From: Dyadobacter sp. CY347
GTDB taxonomy: Bacteria > Bacteroidota > Bacteroidia > Cytophagales > Spirosomataceae
Length of the DNA stretch: 64,000 nucleotides
Assembly: GCF_021502655.1 (NCBI RefSeq)
Contig: NZ_JAKFFT010000001.1
Coordinates: 1-64,000 of the forward strand
Direction: 5' to 3'
The position numbers and the translations under genes are program-made. Below, piece after piece: positions 8,448-17,661 of this stretch. The notes beneath the pieces were generated by a model. The model did not search any database, had not been told where the DNA came from, and saw only the letters and a program-made list of their open reading frames with translations. The first letter of the stretch is position 1; each line of letters begins with the position of its first letter.

Positions 8448-8867
8448 ATGAACGCGCTTATACGTGCCCACTCAGGCCTCCGTTATGTAGTGTTGGCACT
8501 TTTGATTGCAGCGATTTTTACGGCCTATTCCAATTGGCAGAAAGGATCTCAGGGCGATAGCAAAATCTACCTGTTCGCATTCATTGCAACGCATACGCAG
8601 CTGCTGCTCGGGTTGATCCTTTATACCATGAGCGCGAAAGTGAATTTTGATCTGATCAGCGAGAAAGTGTTCCGTTTTTATTCAATCGAGCACATATTCA
8701 TGATGCTGATCGCCATTGTGCTGATCACGGTAGGAAGGATCAGGTCTAAAAAACTGACTGGCGCCGCCAAGCACAGAACGGTGCTTTACTTCTATGCAAT
8801 GGGTCTGGTCATTATTCTGGTCGCTATTCCATGGCCGTTCAGAAACCTTGGTTCAGGCTGGTTCTGA
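8448..8867 (+). CDS. Small four-helix membrane protein (cytochrome b-like Bacteroidota family)
   Basis: 139 aa with four predicted membrane helices at about 13-29, 41-60, 82-102 and 112-130. Histidines lie at H8 (RAHSGLRYVVL), H49 (IATHTQLLLG) and H82 (IEHIFMML), suggestive of haem or metal ligands. Related Bacteroidota proteins are sometimes annotated as cytochrome B, without proof. The histidines near helix ends fit that idea but do not establish it. It is a single gene, bounded by its own promoter-like element and a strong bidirectional terminator. Confidence 0.75.
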   Translation: MNALIRAHSGLRYVVLALLIAAIFTAYSNWQKGSQGDSKIYLFAFIATHTQLLLGLILYTMSAKVNFDLISEKVFRFYSIEHIFMMLIAIVLITVGRIRSKKLTGAAKHRTVLYFYAMGLVIILVAIPWPFRNLGSGWF

Positions 8868-8890
8868 TCCTCGACGCTGAGTTTAAGTTA

Positions 8891-8940
8891 AAAGGCTTTT
8901 CAAATCAAGCAGCATTGTCTTCGCGATTTGAAAAGCCTTT
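8891..8940. terminator. Bidirectional terminator between membrane gene and cysM
   Basis: A perfect 16-bp stem AAAGGCTTTTCAAATC / GATTTGAAAAGCCTTT with an 18-nt loop is flanked by T/A runs. It serves two convergent genes and ends 4 bp before the cysM stop. Confidence 0.9.
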
Positions 8941-8944
8941 CTTT

Positions 8945-9817
8945 TTATCCAAACAAATCACTGGACAAATAGCGGTCGCCCCGATCGCAAATGATGCACA
9001 CGATCACGCCTTCCTTTAATTCTTTGGCTAGCTCAATGGCCGCCCAGGTAGCGCCTCCGCTGCTCATTCCTGCAAAAACGGCTTCCTCTCTTGCTAATTT
9101 CCGCGTCGTTAGGACCGCATCTTCCTGCGTAACTTCGATAACCCGGTCCACGCGTTCTCGTTCAAATATTTTGGGAAGATATTCAACAGGCCACTTCCTG
9201 ATGCCCGGAATGCTCGAACCGTCGGTAGGCTGGCAACCCACGATCTGAATGTCTGGATTTTGTTCTTTTAAATAACGCGAAACGCCCATAATGGTCCCTG
9301 TGGTGCCCATCGATGAGACAAAATGCGTGATGGATTGATTGGTATCCCTAAAAATCTCAGGCCCCGTAGTTCTATAATGTGCTTTCCAGTTGTCCTCATT
9401 TGCAAATTGGTTCAGCATAAAATAGCCACCGGCAGCCGCTTTCTCCTCCGCAATGTCCCGCGCACTTTCCATGGTTTCCGAAAGCACAACTTTTGCACCA
9501 TAAGCTTCCATCGTCAGGACGCGCTCCTTTGTTGAGCTTTGCGGCATGATCAGCTCTATTTCCAGATCAAACAGCCGTGCTATCATAGCCAGTGCGATGC
9601 CGGTGTTTCCACTTGTAGCTTCAATCAGCTTCGTGCCGGACGTAACTTCTCCGCGGTCCATCGCGCCTTTTATCATACTGAAAGCTGCACGGTCCTTCAC
9701 GCTTCCGCCAGGATTGTTGCCTTCCAGTTTACCAAAAATTTTTACGTCCGGATTGGGATTGATTTTTTTTAATTCAATAAGAGGCGTGTTACCAACCAGA
9801 TCAAGCAGTGAAAACAT
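8945..9817 (-). CDS. cysM: Cysteine synthase (O-acetylserine sulfhydrylase, CysM type)
   Basis: 290 aa, fold-type II PLP enzyme forming cysteine from O-acetylserine and sulfide or thiosulfate. VGNTPLIEL at 8-16, PLP lysine K41 in NPGGSVKDRAA, ATSGNTGIAL loop near 68-77, and the phosphate-binding GTTGT segment near 170. Its length and the C-terminal ICDRGDRYLSS match CysM more than CysK. Its ATG lies 6 bp downstream of the lipoprotein gene, so the two are probably one transcript. Confidence 0.93.
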   Translation of the reverse strand: MFSLLDLVGNTPLIELKKINPNPDVKIFGKLEGNNPGGSVKDRAAFSMIKGAMDRGEVTSGTKLIEATSGNTGIALAMIARLFDLEIELIMPQSSTKERVLTMEAYGAKVVLSETMESARDIAEEKAAAGGYFMLNQFANEDNWKAHYRTTGPEIFRDTNQSITHFVSSMGTTGTIMGVSRYLKEQNPDIQIVGCQPTDGSSIPGIRKWPVEYLPKIFERERVDRVIEVTQEDAVLTTRKLAREEAVFAGMSSGGATWAAIELAKELKEGVIVCIICDRGDRYLSSDLFG

Positions 9818-9823
9818 GTAATG

Positions 9824-11032
9824 TTATTTTGTAGAGGTAAAAAATGCCAGCGTTCCGAGCAGAAAAGACGTGATGGAACTGCTATGCGTGCCACCGGGCA
9901 CGGTGGTTAATGTAACATTGGCGCCCAATCCTTTCATTGTATCGTAAGCTTTTACCGAATTGAAGTAAAAAACAAGTTCGTCGCTGTTGCCGTGATATAG
10001 CTGAACAGGCACTTTCGGTTTCCAGTTATACACATCATTATTCGCAATGGCGGCAATAAACTTCTCGTCCTTACCATCATTTAAATCTGTTTTAAAGCTT
10101 TCATTCAAAGCCGAATCAAAGCTTTGCGCAATGGGTGCTGAAATCCCGTTGGCTGTGATATTGGACGCAAATGGTTCTTTAAAATAGTAAGAAGCCGGGC
10201 GGTTCAGTTTATAAATCCGATCATACGTTAGCAAGACCCAAGTGTAAAGTGCATTGTATGAAGCAATTCCATGGGTTTTTGTATTGATAATGTGTTTCAT
10301 GAACGCCGTTTTATCATAAGCGCCCGCCCCACAGCTGGAAGCCCGCAGGTTGAACTCCCCAGCCGCTTCTTCTTCAATCATTTTATGAAGCGACATGGTT
10401 GCGTAACCACCTTCACTGTAACCTGCGACATACAGTTTTTCGTCCCATGTTACATCTTTCTGCTCTTTCAAAAATTCCTTTGCAGCACGCAGCATATCCA
10501 ATGAAGCCGAAGCCAGGCTGGCCCTGTGCTCATAAGGATGGGGAAGATCTTTAGATGCGCCGTAGCCAATGTAATCCGGATAGGCGATAATGTATCCCAT
10601 AGAACCAAATAATGCCCCAAACGAGGCCGCTTCGGCTCCATCCTTGAAATTGGAAGGTGCGGATGCATCATCGCGGATCGTGCCGTGCTGCACGCTGATC
10701 ATAGAAACCGGATCAGGCGTTGACGGCAAAATCAGTGCGCCGGAAGCCGTAATGTCCGTTCCGTCTGTATTCTTGGTCTTGTAAGTGATTTTATAAACCT
10801 TAATGCCGTTTTTGACATATGCAGACACCAGCGGTCTGAGATCGCCGGATTTTTCGATAACCTGTTCTTTAGTCAGTTCGGTGATAACTGTGCTTTCGCT
10901 GAGATATTTATTCTCTGCCGGCGGGTCAATGGGCAGGGGTTTGTCGTCTTTACAAGAATAAAGCAGCAACAAACTCCATACAAGCAGGAAGGATAATCTT
11001 CGCTGAAACACTACGATCGTAAACTTTTGCAT
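9824..11032 (-). CDS. Secreted lipase-like alpha/beta-hydrolase lipoprotein
   Basis: 402 aa. The signal peptide ends in the lipobox LLLLYSC, so it is predicted to be a lipoprotein. The hydrolase region has QHGT (oxyanion hole region), the nucleophile elbow VAGYSEGGYATM, and a late VQLYHGNSDELV acid segment with histidine in GGTHSSS. This pattern resembles secretory lipase/esterase families. The start was set at the ATG at 11032: a start at 11059 would place the terminator hairpin of the upstream gene inside the coding region. It is followed by cysM after 6 bp. Confidence 0.82.
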   Translation of the reverse strand: MQKFTIVVFQRRLSFLLVWSLLLLYSCKDDKPLPIDPPAENKYLSESTVITELTKEQVIEKSGDLRPLVSAYVKNGIKVYKITYKTKNTDGTDITASGALILPSTPDPVSMISVQHGTIRDDASAPSNFKDGAEAASFGALFGSMGYIIAYPDYIGYGASKDLPHPYEHRASLASASLDMLRAAKEFLKEQKDVTWDEKLYVAGYSEGGYATMSLHKMIEEEAAGEFNLRASSCGAGAYDKTAFMKHIINTKTHGIASYNALYTWVLLTYDRIYKLNRPASYYFKEPFASNITANGISAPIAQSFDSALNESFKTDLNDGKDEKFIAAIANNDVYNWKPKVPVQLYHGNSDELVFYFNSVKAYDTMKGLGANVTLTTVPGGTHSSSITSFLLGTLAFFTSTK

Positions 11033-11040
11033 AATCTTAT

Positions 11041-11087
11041 AAAACAGGTCATCGTTCAAGTTTAGATAACGAACGATGACCTGTTTT
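11041..11087 (-). terminator. 17-bp perfect hairpin, terminator of the alpha/beta hydrolase gene
   Basis: AAAACAGGTCATCGTTC and its exact reverse complement are separated by 13 nt. On the minus strand the stem ends in TTTTTAT. It lies 28 bp after the stop of the gene at 11115-11846 and ends 9 bp before the next ATG. Its closeness to that start could also give it a regulatory role. Confidence 0.8.
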
Positions 11088-11114
11088 AGATCGTGAAATG
11101 AACAAATTTCTGAC

Positions 11115-11846
11115 TTAAATTTTTCCCATATACCAGTTGATCATCCGCGCCGTGGCATCGGGCCGCTCCACCATCCCCATATGTCCCGCCTCTGCAAGGA
11201 TAAACGGATAGCTTTGTTTCGGAAATTCGGATAATGTGATGATGCTTTCAAACGGGATGAGCTTATCCTGCATCCCGATAATAAACAAAACCGGGAACGG
11301 CATCCGCGTGAGCACCACCGTGCGTTCAGGCCGGTTACGCATGGCTACAATCCCTGCAATAAGCGCTTCGGCGGGAAGCTTACCATAATGGTTAATGTGT
11401 TCTTTGATTTTCTCCGGATAAAGCTCCTTATATCTTTCCCCGAAAAGATTTCCAGCCGTGTTTTTTACGAATGCTTCCGTTCCATGATTTTTGAGCAGAT
11501 CAATGGTCTGGTTGCGCTGGTGTTTTTTGGCTTCGTCGTCTGCGTAGGCAGTGGAGTGGAATAACCCGAAACCTTCGAGCATGTCCAGGTATTTATCGGC
11601 AAAAGCGAGGGCAATGTAACCGCCCATGGAATGGCCGATCAGCACGCATTTTGTAATGTTGGCATTGGTTAAGAACCGATGCAATTCGTCTGCATAATCT
11701 TCAACAGACTGGCAGAATGTGAACAGGGAAATATTAGGCCTTACTATTGTAAAATCATTATTAAGCGCGGCATCAAGGTTATCCCAAATCGTATCATCTA
11801 TGCCATGGCCATGCAACAATACCAGAGTTTTACGGTGTAGATTCAT
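11115..11846 (-). CDS. Alpha/beta-fold hydrolase
   Basis: 243 aa cytoplasmic alpha/beta hydrolase. LVLLHGHGIDDTIW with the HG oxyanion loop at about 8-21, nucleophile elbow LIGHSMGGYIAL with the serine near residue 73, acid in GMQDKLIP, and the catalytic histidine in EAGHMGMVERP. The pattern is the 3-oxoadipate enol-lactonase/BioH-like group, but the substrate is unknown. It has no signal peptide. Its terminator separates it from the lipoprotein downstream. Confidence 0.85.
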   Translation of the reverse strand: MNLHRKTLVLLHGHGIDDTIWDNLDAALNNDFTIVRPNISLFTFCQSVEDYADELHRFLTNANITKCVLIGHSMGGYIALAFADKYLDMLEGFGLFHSTAYADDEAKKHQRNQTIDLLKNHGTEAFVKNTAGNLFGERYKELYPEKIKEHINHYGKLPAEALIAGIVAMRNRPERTVVLTRMPFPVLFIIGMQDKLIPFESIITLSEFPKQSYPFILAEAGHMGMVERPDATARMINWYMGKI

Positions 11847-11953
11847 ATAGATTTGCTTTCAAGGTTGAGAACTTGTTTGGCTAAATATACATAAACCTTA
11901 CGCTTTCCGGGCTTTTTCTAGTGAATGAATCATGAAGTAACCGCCAATTTTTG

Positions 11954-13669
11954 CTATTGTGCTTTGGCCATTTCTTCTTCGCGCAATGCTCTTCTCAGGA
12001 TTTTTCCAACATTGGTTTTGGGCAATTCATCTCTGAATTCTATCCGGCGGGGGATCTTATAACCGGTTAAATTTTCTTTACAAAAGGCCTTTACTTTTTC
12101 TTCCGTAAGTGCGGGATCTTTCTTAACCACATAGATTTTTACAAGCTCACCCGACTTTTCGTCCGGAACGCCTACGCACGCAACTTCCATAACACCCGGA
12201 CATTGCGCAACTACATCCTCAATCTCATTTGGATAAACATTGAACCCTGAGACCAGGATCATATCCTTCTTGCGATCCACTATTTTAAAGAACCCATCTG
12301 CATCTTCATAACCAATGTCACCCGTTTTGAACCACCTTCCACGTCCATCTTCGAAGATCACTTTTACCGTTTCATCCGGCCGGTTGTAATAGCCCAGCAT
12401 AATCTGCGGGCCTTTTGCACAAATCTCACCTTTTTCGCCTACCGCCGCCCAGGTTTCATCATCCTTTAAAATACGCATTTCCGTGCTCGGAAAGGGAAGC
12501 CCTATCGTTCCTTGCTTATGATGGTCGTCCAACGGATTCACAGAAAGCACCGGCGAAGTTTCGGACAGTCCATAGCCTTCCACGAGCGGACAGCCCGTCA
12601 CTTTTTCCCAGCGCTCGGCAACGACTTTCTGCAACGCCATGCCGCCGGCAATGGTTATTTTAAGTTCGGAAAAATCCACAGAGCTGAAATCGGGATTGTT
12701 GAGCAGGCCGTTAAATAATGTGTTGAGGCCCGGGAAAATTTGAAAACGAAATTTCTTCAATTCCTTCACAAAAGCCGGAAGGTCTTTCGGATTGGTGATC
12801 AGGATATTCAACGCTCCCCATTTAATGCCGCATAAGCCATTAATAGTCAATGCAAAAACGTGGTATAACGGCAGCGCCCCGACAATGGTGAGCTGGCCAG
12901 TCGCTGGCGAACGCCTCATTTTAGACATTAACCATTCATTAATCCCTTCAACATTAGCGATCAGGTTGCGATGTGTAAGCATGGCGCCTTTCGAAACCCC
13001 CGTGGTCCCGCCTGTGTATTGAATAAATGCAATGTCGATCCCTGAAATGTTCGGCCTTTTGTATTCACGCCCTGCGCCAATGGATAATGCTTTGGCAAAA
13101 GAGACAGCTTCCGGGACATTGTATTTCGGAACCAACTTTTTTACATACTTCACCACTGCATTAACGATCAGCTTTTTAGGGAATCCCAAAAGGTCCCCGA
13201 TCTCCGTGATGATGACGTGTTGAATGTTGGTGTTAGCAAGAACCTTTTCCAGGTTCATCGCAAAATTGGCCAGAATTACAACCGCTTTGGCACCCGAATC
13301 CTTGTACTGGTGCTGCATTTCGCGTGGCGTATAAAGCGGGTTTGTATTCACAATCACCAGCCCCGCGCGCAACGCACCCATCATGGCCACCGGATATTGC
13401 AGCAGATTAGGCATTTGAATCGCAATGCGGTCCCCCTGAACGAGCCCGAGCCCTTGCAGATAAGCCGCAAAATTTCTGGACAAAACATCCACTTCTCCAA
13501 ACGTAAGCTGCTTATCCATGTTGGTATAGGCAGGCTTGTCGGCATTGTCGCGGAATGTGGTTTCCATCATTTCAACGAGGGAAACGTAAGCGTCAGGATT
13601 TATTTCGTAGGGAATGCCTTCGGGGTAATTTTTCAGCCACGGATAGGTTTCCTTTGATATAGCGGTCAT
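11954..13669 (-). CDS. fadD: Long-chain fatty acid-CoA ligase
   Basis: 571 aa, ANL superfamily. Activates fatty acids to acyl-CoA with ATP through an acyl-AMP intermediate. P-loop YTGGTTGVSKG at 218-228, identical in form to FadD; GYGLSETSP; WFKTGDIGY; KDMILVSGFNVYPNEIEDV; and a C-terminal lysine in TNVGKILRRALR. Length is normal. It is a single gene on the minus strand. A GNAT gene lies about 140 bp upstream of it. Confidence 0.93.
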   Translation of the reverse strand: MTAISKETYPWLKNYPEGIPYEINPDAYVSLVEMMETTFRDNADKPAYTNMDKQLTFGEVDVLSRNFAAYLQGLGLVQGDRIAIQMPNLLQYPVAMMGALRAGLVIVNTNPLYTPREMQHQYKDSGAKAVVILANFAMNLEKVLANTNIQHVIITEIGDLLGFPKKLIVNAVVKYVKKLVPKYNVPEAVSFAKALSIGAGREYKRPNISGIDIAFIQYTGGTTGVSKGAMLTHRNLIANVEGINEWLMSKMRRSPATGQLTIVGALPLYHVFALTINGLCGIKWGALNILITNPKDLPAFVKELKKFRFQIFPGLNTLFNGLLNNPDFSSVDFSELKITIAGGMALQKVVAERWEKVTGCPLVEGYGLSETSPVLSVNPLDDHHKQGTIGLPFPSTEMRILKDDETWAAVGEKGEICAKGPQIMLGYYNRPDETVKVIFEDGRGRWFKTGDIGYEDADGFFKIVDRKKDMILVSGFNVYPNEIEDVVAQCPGVMEVACVGVPDEKSGELVKIYVVKKDPALTEEKVKAFCKENLTGYKIPRRIEFRDELPKTNVGKILRRALREEEMAKAQ

Positions 13670-13809
13670 AATTCAGAAGGGAAAAGGGTACGAAACTGGT
13701 GCTCTTCTAAAAATCAAGGTAATCAATAAGAGAGAAAATTATTGATCCTGTCCAATTAAATTTTTGAAAAGCAATAATTCTTAATGATAACGCAAAAGCC
13801 GTTGAAGAA

Positions 13810-14319
13810 TTATTTTCGTGCCAGTTCCCACCGCCAAAGCGGCCCTTCATCGGAATCCGTAATGTCCTCAGTTTGTTTAAAACCTATTTTTTCAAGGATC
13901 CTCACGGATGCGTTTTCTTCCCGCACCGTGTGCGCCAGGATTTTGTGAACGCCCGGTTGGGCCAATGCATGTTCAGTAAGCCCTTTCGCAAGTTCCAGTC
14001 CCAGGCCTTTCAGGCGGTGGGAGGGCATGATCTCGTAACCAATCTCAACCATACCGCTTGCATCCGGCTCGCCTTTGTAGCCGCAGGAGCCGATCAGCAT
14101 GTTATCGGGAACGTGTATAATCAAATAAACCCACCAGTCTCTCAATGGAGGGTGGGCTTTCCAGCGATGGTAAGAAGGAGTAAAAGTATCCCGGAACTCG
14201 GTCCACTTTTTAGGAACATTAACACCCATTACGCGTGCTAATGTGTTATTACCCATGCGAATGGCATCAAAAAGCGTATCATCGCAGGGCACAATCCTTA
14301 AATTGGGGGTTAGAATCAT
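13810..14319 (-). CDS. GNAT family N-acetyltransferase (RimJ/RimL-like)
   Basis: 169 aa acetyl-CoA-dependent N-acetyltransferase. The fold core is visible as MLIGSCGYKGEPDASGMVEIGYEI, then the acetyl-CoA pyrophosphate loop region PSHRLKGLGLELAKGL, and the C-terminal ENASVRILEKIGFKQ typical of RimJ/RimL-type proteins. The substrate is unknown. It is 30 bp downstream of the membrane protein gene at 14350 and on the same strand, so it may be the last gene of that cluster. Confidence 0.85.
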   Translation of the reverse strand: MILTPNLRIVPCDDTLFDAIRMGNNTLARVMGVNVPKKWTEFRDTFTPSYHRWKAHPPLRDWWVYLIIHVPDNMLIGSCGYKGEPDASGMVEIGYEIMPSHRLKGLGLELAKGLTEHALAQPGVHKILAHTVREENASVRILEKIGFKQTEDITDSDEGPLWRWELARK

Positions 14320-14349
14320 ATCAATAATTTAACCCCCAATTTAAGAACA

Positions 14350-15741
14350 TTATGAGTTGTTTTCGTCAAATCGGTCCGTTATTGCTTTCCGGATCGCCTG
14401 ATGCGGACGCATTCCAGCGGCTCGCGGACGGGGAACTGCGCGATCTGCCGATGCATTTGATTTGGCGCGTAATGCAAGGTTGGAAACCGTTAAATGGCTG
14501 TTTCTCCAGGCATCATATTCTTCTTCACCCATCACATCCCGGCTCACCTGACCGTGTGCATAACCGTCGCCGTAAGAATGTACGCGCGTGTCGGTCAATG
14601 TTTGTTTGCGTTCTGCCTCCAGGTTTTCTATCTCCGCCTTTATTTTTGCTTCTTCCAGTTTCAATTCTTCCAAAGCAGGCATGACTGCAATGTCATTTTC
14701 CAAGATGCTTTTTTGTGTCAAATGTGCAGTAAGCGCCTCTTGTAAAGGCTCCATTTGTTTCAAAATCCGTTTTCTTCTGCGTCTTAAACGCCAGAGTTTC
14801 GGGTCAAGTTGCAGCCATCGATACCAAAATCCCTGCAAGACCGGCAATGCCATACCGAGCGAAACTGCGCCTGCAATTGCGAAGAGCACACCACTCATGA
14901 CAAAGGAAAGCAACGCCCAGGGACTATTCACAAGATCCAGGTTCAACTGGTCCGAATTGCGGAGGGCTTCTTCAATCTTATTGGTCAGCTCGGGACTGTT
15001 CACGGGTGCGCCCGTAAGCGGGTCAACAGCATTCAATTGCAGGTTTTTAACCGATTTGTTGATCGCTTCTTTCAACTTATCTGTCCGGTAAGCCTCATAA
15101 CGGAACCAACCCAGAATGATCAATGTCACAATCGCAAAAATCGAAAGCACCAGTTTGAAACCAGCATAACGCGATCTGGCTTTGGGCGTTTCGTTTTTGT
15201 GATACGGCTCTTCCACCAACCGGTCGTAAGCAGGCTTTAAAAGGATCGACAACATGGCCAAACCAATTGCAAATGCCCAGGCTTCATTGGAGTTCCTAAT
15301 GTTCAAGGCATAAGCTACAATTTCGTGCGAAATGATCAGGTCACCTGCGATAAAGGAAATCCCCGCCGCCAGAAATATAAGTCCGGCTACCAGGGAGTAG
15401 GACGGCGCTTTGCTGGCCCTTTTCTCCCTTAATTCTTCGGTAACAGAGTCGATTTCAGCAATCGCTTTTTCGTTATCCTGCACTTTTTTAGCAGCATTAT
15501 TAAGGCCCATGACCTCATTCTGCAATTTATCATAAGCGGTTTTATGCTGCCTGATCGTTTCCTGCTGCTTGTTTTTTACTGATGTAAGCTCTTCTTTTTT
15601 TGTATTAATTCTATCAATAACCCAGTCATGGTTCACATTACTGGATAAATATGCTTCATACACCTGGCGGTCGATTCCTTCGATTCCGCTGGAATATCCA
15701 TGCTGGAAATCTCCGCCCTGGTTTGAATTTTGCTCGTTCAT
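14350..15741 (-). CDS. Unknown membrane protein with flanking coiled coils (463 aa)
   Basis: I do not recognise this protein. Residues 1-40 are polar. A charged heptad-like coiled coil runs from about 42 to 108. Four hydrophobic helices follow at about 114-135, 153-170, 195-213 and 272-300. A very basic stretch (WRLRRRRKRILKQ, about 317-329) leads into a second coiled coil to about 382. A glycine/tyrosine segment (SYGDGYAHG) is near 390 and the tail is basic and low-complexity. The architecture of soluble coiled coil, TM block and coiled coil is shared with the neighbour at 15822, suggesting a pair that works together. There is no signal peptide and no catalytic motif. Confidence 0.75.
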   Translation of the reverse strand: MNEQNSNQGGDFQHGYSSGIEGIDRQVYEAYLSSNVNHDWVIDRINTKKEELTSVKNKQQETIRQHKTAYDKLQNEVMGLNNAAKKVQDNEKAIAEIDSVTEELREKRASKAPSYSLVAGLIFLAAGISFIAGDLIISHEIVAYALNIRNSNEAWAFAIGLAMLSILLKPAYDRLVEEPYHKNETPKARSRYAGFKLVLSIFAIVTLIILGWFRYEAYRTDKLKEAINKSVKNLQLNAVDPLTGAPVNSPELTNKIEEALRNSDQLNLDLVNSPWALLSFVMSGVLFAIAGAVSLGMALPVLQGFWYRWLQLDPKLWRLRRRRKRILKQMEPLQEALTAHLTQKSILENDIAVMPALEELKLEEAKIKAEIENLEAERKQTLTDTRVHSYGDGYAHGQVSRDVMGEEEYDAWRNSHLTVSNLALRAKSNASADRAVPRPRAAGMRPHQAIRKAITDRFDENNS

Positions 15742-15821
15742 GACGTCTCGTATTTGGTATGATCGAAAATCAATTTTGTAATAATCAGTGCATTACCTCG
15801 AAAAAGCTATGCCTGTAAACC

Positions 15822-16943
15822 TTAGTCCCGGCTTTTCCGGATCAGATTCAGTTGCCTCGTAGTCAGCTCGTTTTTCATTCTGCGTGCCAGATAAAACTCG
15901 CTTTCGAACAATTTGACCAGCATATCCCTTTTCGCGTAAAGCTTGTCGCGTTCCGTTTCAGCTGTGCTCTGCTCGCGCAGGATCTGCCATTTTTTGACGC
16001 GTAATTCGTCAATTTCTACTTGCAGGTTCTGACACTCATTTTCCCAATTGTAGTTATTGTCTGCCGAATCCTGGCTGTCTTTTCTGATGTTAAGCCAGGC
16101 TTTTGTATCATTCCATAGCACCGTAATGTTGCTCAGCAAAAGCTTGCCTGCGAACATAAAAAGGAAGAATACGAATATAAAAAGCGCAAATGCCTGCCAC
16201 CACGTCTGATGCGTGATCACATTCGCAAACACAAACAAGGCGGCCGCAAACGGAAGCCCGATCTCTTCCAGCAGAGATTTCCACGTCACGCGGGATTCGC
16301 TATCATGGAAAAGGGAGATTTTGCCAAACAAACTGAACATTCCCGCCAGGAACACACCCAGCGCAATCCATGAATTATCTGCAAAGACAGGTTTCAACGA
16401 TTCCCTGATCAGGAAAAAGTTGCCGATGCACATGGCCACGCAAAGGGTTATGCCGATCAATGTGCGGGGCAAATGATGCTCACGTTCAGCGTTACTGACC
16501 GGGTTTTTCAATTTGTCCTTTAATTCCTCAATCCGGTTATTTTTCTGCCCGATAAAAAGGTTAAGTTCCTGAATGCGTTCATTATGCTGCTCAATGCTGG
16601 CAATGTGACCGGCAAGGAGGTTAGAGAAATACTTGTGGATAATGTCCGTTTTTTCATTCGGGTCGGACTCCGAAAGTCCAAACAAAACACCTTCATCACG
16701 CAATGTATCTTCGTCTTCCAGCCAGTAAGGAATGGGCACTTCCACTTTCGGGATTTGCTGAATTTCGGCCACGACTGGTTGAGCCGTCGGCGTCGGCGTT
16801 GTTTGCACGGAATTTACGGGAGTATAATCGGAGGGAGCGTAGGGAGCTGTTTCATTTTCAACAGGCTCATCATCATAGTATTGGTCCGCGTCGGATGCGT
16901 TGGGGCGGAACCAATTCGCAATCAGTTCAGTCAATTTTGCCAT
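15822..16943 (-). CDS. Unknown membrane protein with flanking coiled coils (373 aa)
   Basis: No family recognised. Residues 13-60 are acidic then Thr/Pro-rich, a likely disordered tether. A coiled coil is predicted at about 110-147. Four hydrophobic helices follow at about 160-180, 191-211, 229-245 and 249-272. A second coiled coil spans about 298-345, and the tail is basic (RRMKNELTTRQLNLIRKSRD). The first residues MAKLTELIANWF form a possible amphipathic helix. It lies 80 bp upstream of the related-looking gene at 14350 and 97 bp downstream of the unknown gene at 17041, all on the minus strand, probably one operon. Confidence 0.75.
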   Translation of the reverse strand: MAKLTELIANWFRPNASDADQYYDDEPVENETAPYAPSDYTPVNSVQTTPTPTAQPVVAEIQQIPKVEVPIPYWLEDEDTLRDEGVLFGLSESDPNEKTDIIHKYFSNLLAGHIASIEQHNERIQELNLFIGQKNNRIEELKDKLKNPVSNAEREHHLPRTLIGITLCVAMCIGNFFLIRESLKPVFADNSWIALGVFLAGMFSLFGKISLFHDSESRVTWKSLLEEIGLPFAAALFVFANVITHQTWWQAFALFIFVFFLFMFAGKLLLSNITVLWNDTKAWLNIRKDSQDSADNNYNWENECQNLQVEIDELRVKKWQILREQSTAETERDKLYAKRDMLVKLFESEFYLARRMKNELTTRQLNLIRKSRD

Positions 16944-17040
16944 AGTTTTTCATGGGTTAACCTGCGATTATCCATGAAAACAGAGAAAATTGCTACATTA
17001 TTGTGATGGCCGGGAATTAAAAAAGGTAACCGTCTGACGA

Positions 17041-17661
17041 TTAGTACATTTCAAACATCTTCTGTAAAGCCTGCCATAATTTTTTCTTTAGATTCCGGTC
17101 GGCTTCGATCACATGCAGCGGATCGGTGAGCAGGAACCAAACACCGTCGACCACTTTGGGTGTGTAAGGCATTAGTAACAAGTCCAGATGCAGCTTAATG
17201 AGCGGCACGCCGAATGTGATAAAAAAGTTTGTTTTCTTTTCCGACAAGACTTTCCGGGCGTCAGGACCTTTCAGAAAGCTGTAATTCAAAACATCGGCCT
17301 TCTCTACGGAATGTCCTACGGCTTTCAGAATGTTGTCCAGGAATAAAGATTCGGAAGCGGCCATTTCCTTTTGTTTCGGAGTGTCCATGAGGATCAGTAT
17401 GCTATGCTGCAATTCCGGAAACGATGCGACGGCAGGTAATGCGGGCGCAGGAACGGGCGCAATAGCAGGCGTTTTGGGGATTGGTTTGGCAATCACTTGG
17501 GGAGCTTCCGGCTTAACGGGTGCAGGCTCATGCTCTGTTACAATGGGTTTTTCCAAAACCTCGGGCACAACGCTTCCTCCCACTCGAAACAATGTTTCGT
17601 TTTGATACATGATCTGAAAAAGTGCTGCGGAAGAAGACATTTGAGGGTCTGAAATTTGCAT
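17041..17661 (-). CDS. Unknown protein with Pro/Ala linker and compact C-terminal domain
   Basis: 206 aa. Residues 1-35 form a short N-terminal segment, about 40-85 are a Pro/Ala/Val-rich linker, and about 90-206 look like a globular alpha/beta domain (SILILMDTPKQKE..., NFFITFGVPLIKLHL..., KKKLWQALQKMFEMY). The C-terminal pattern reminds me of small Bacteroidota proteins similar to DNA polymerase III psi/uracil-glycosylase-like folds, but this is only a hunch. The ATG at 17661 shares a base with the TAA of the nuclease gene (TAATG), so translation is probably coupled. A longer frame starting at 17697 would overlap the nuclease by 37 bp and is less likely. Confidence 0.7.
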   Translation of the reverse strand: MQISDPQMSSSAALFQIMYQNETLFRVGGSVVPEVLEKPIVTEHEPAPVKPEAPQVIAKPIPKTPAIAPVPAPALPAVASFPELQHSILILMDTPKQKEMAASESLFLDNILKAVGHSVEKADVLNYSFLKGPDARKVLSEKKTNFFITFGVPLIKLHLDLLLMPYTPKVVDGVWFLLTDPLHVIEADRNLKKKLWQALQKMFEMY

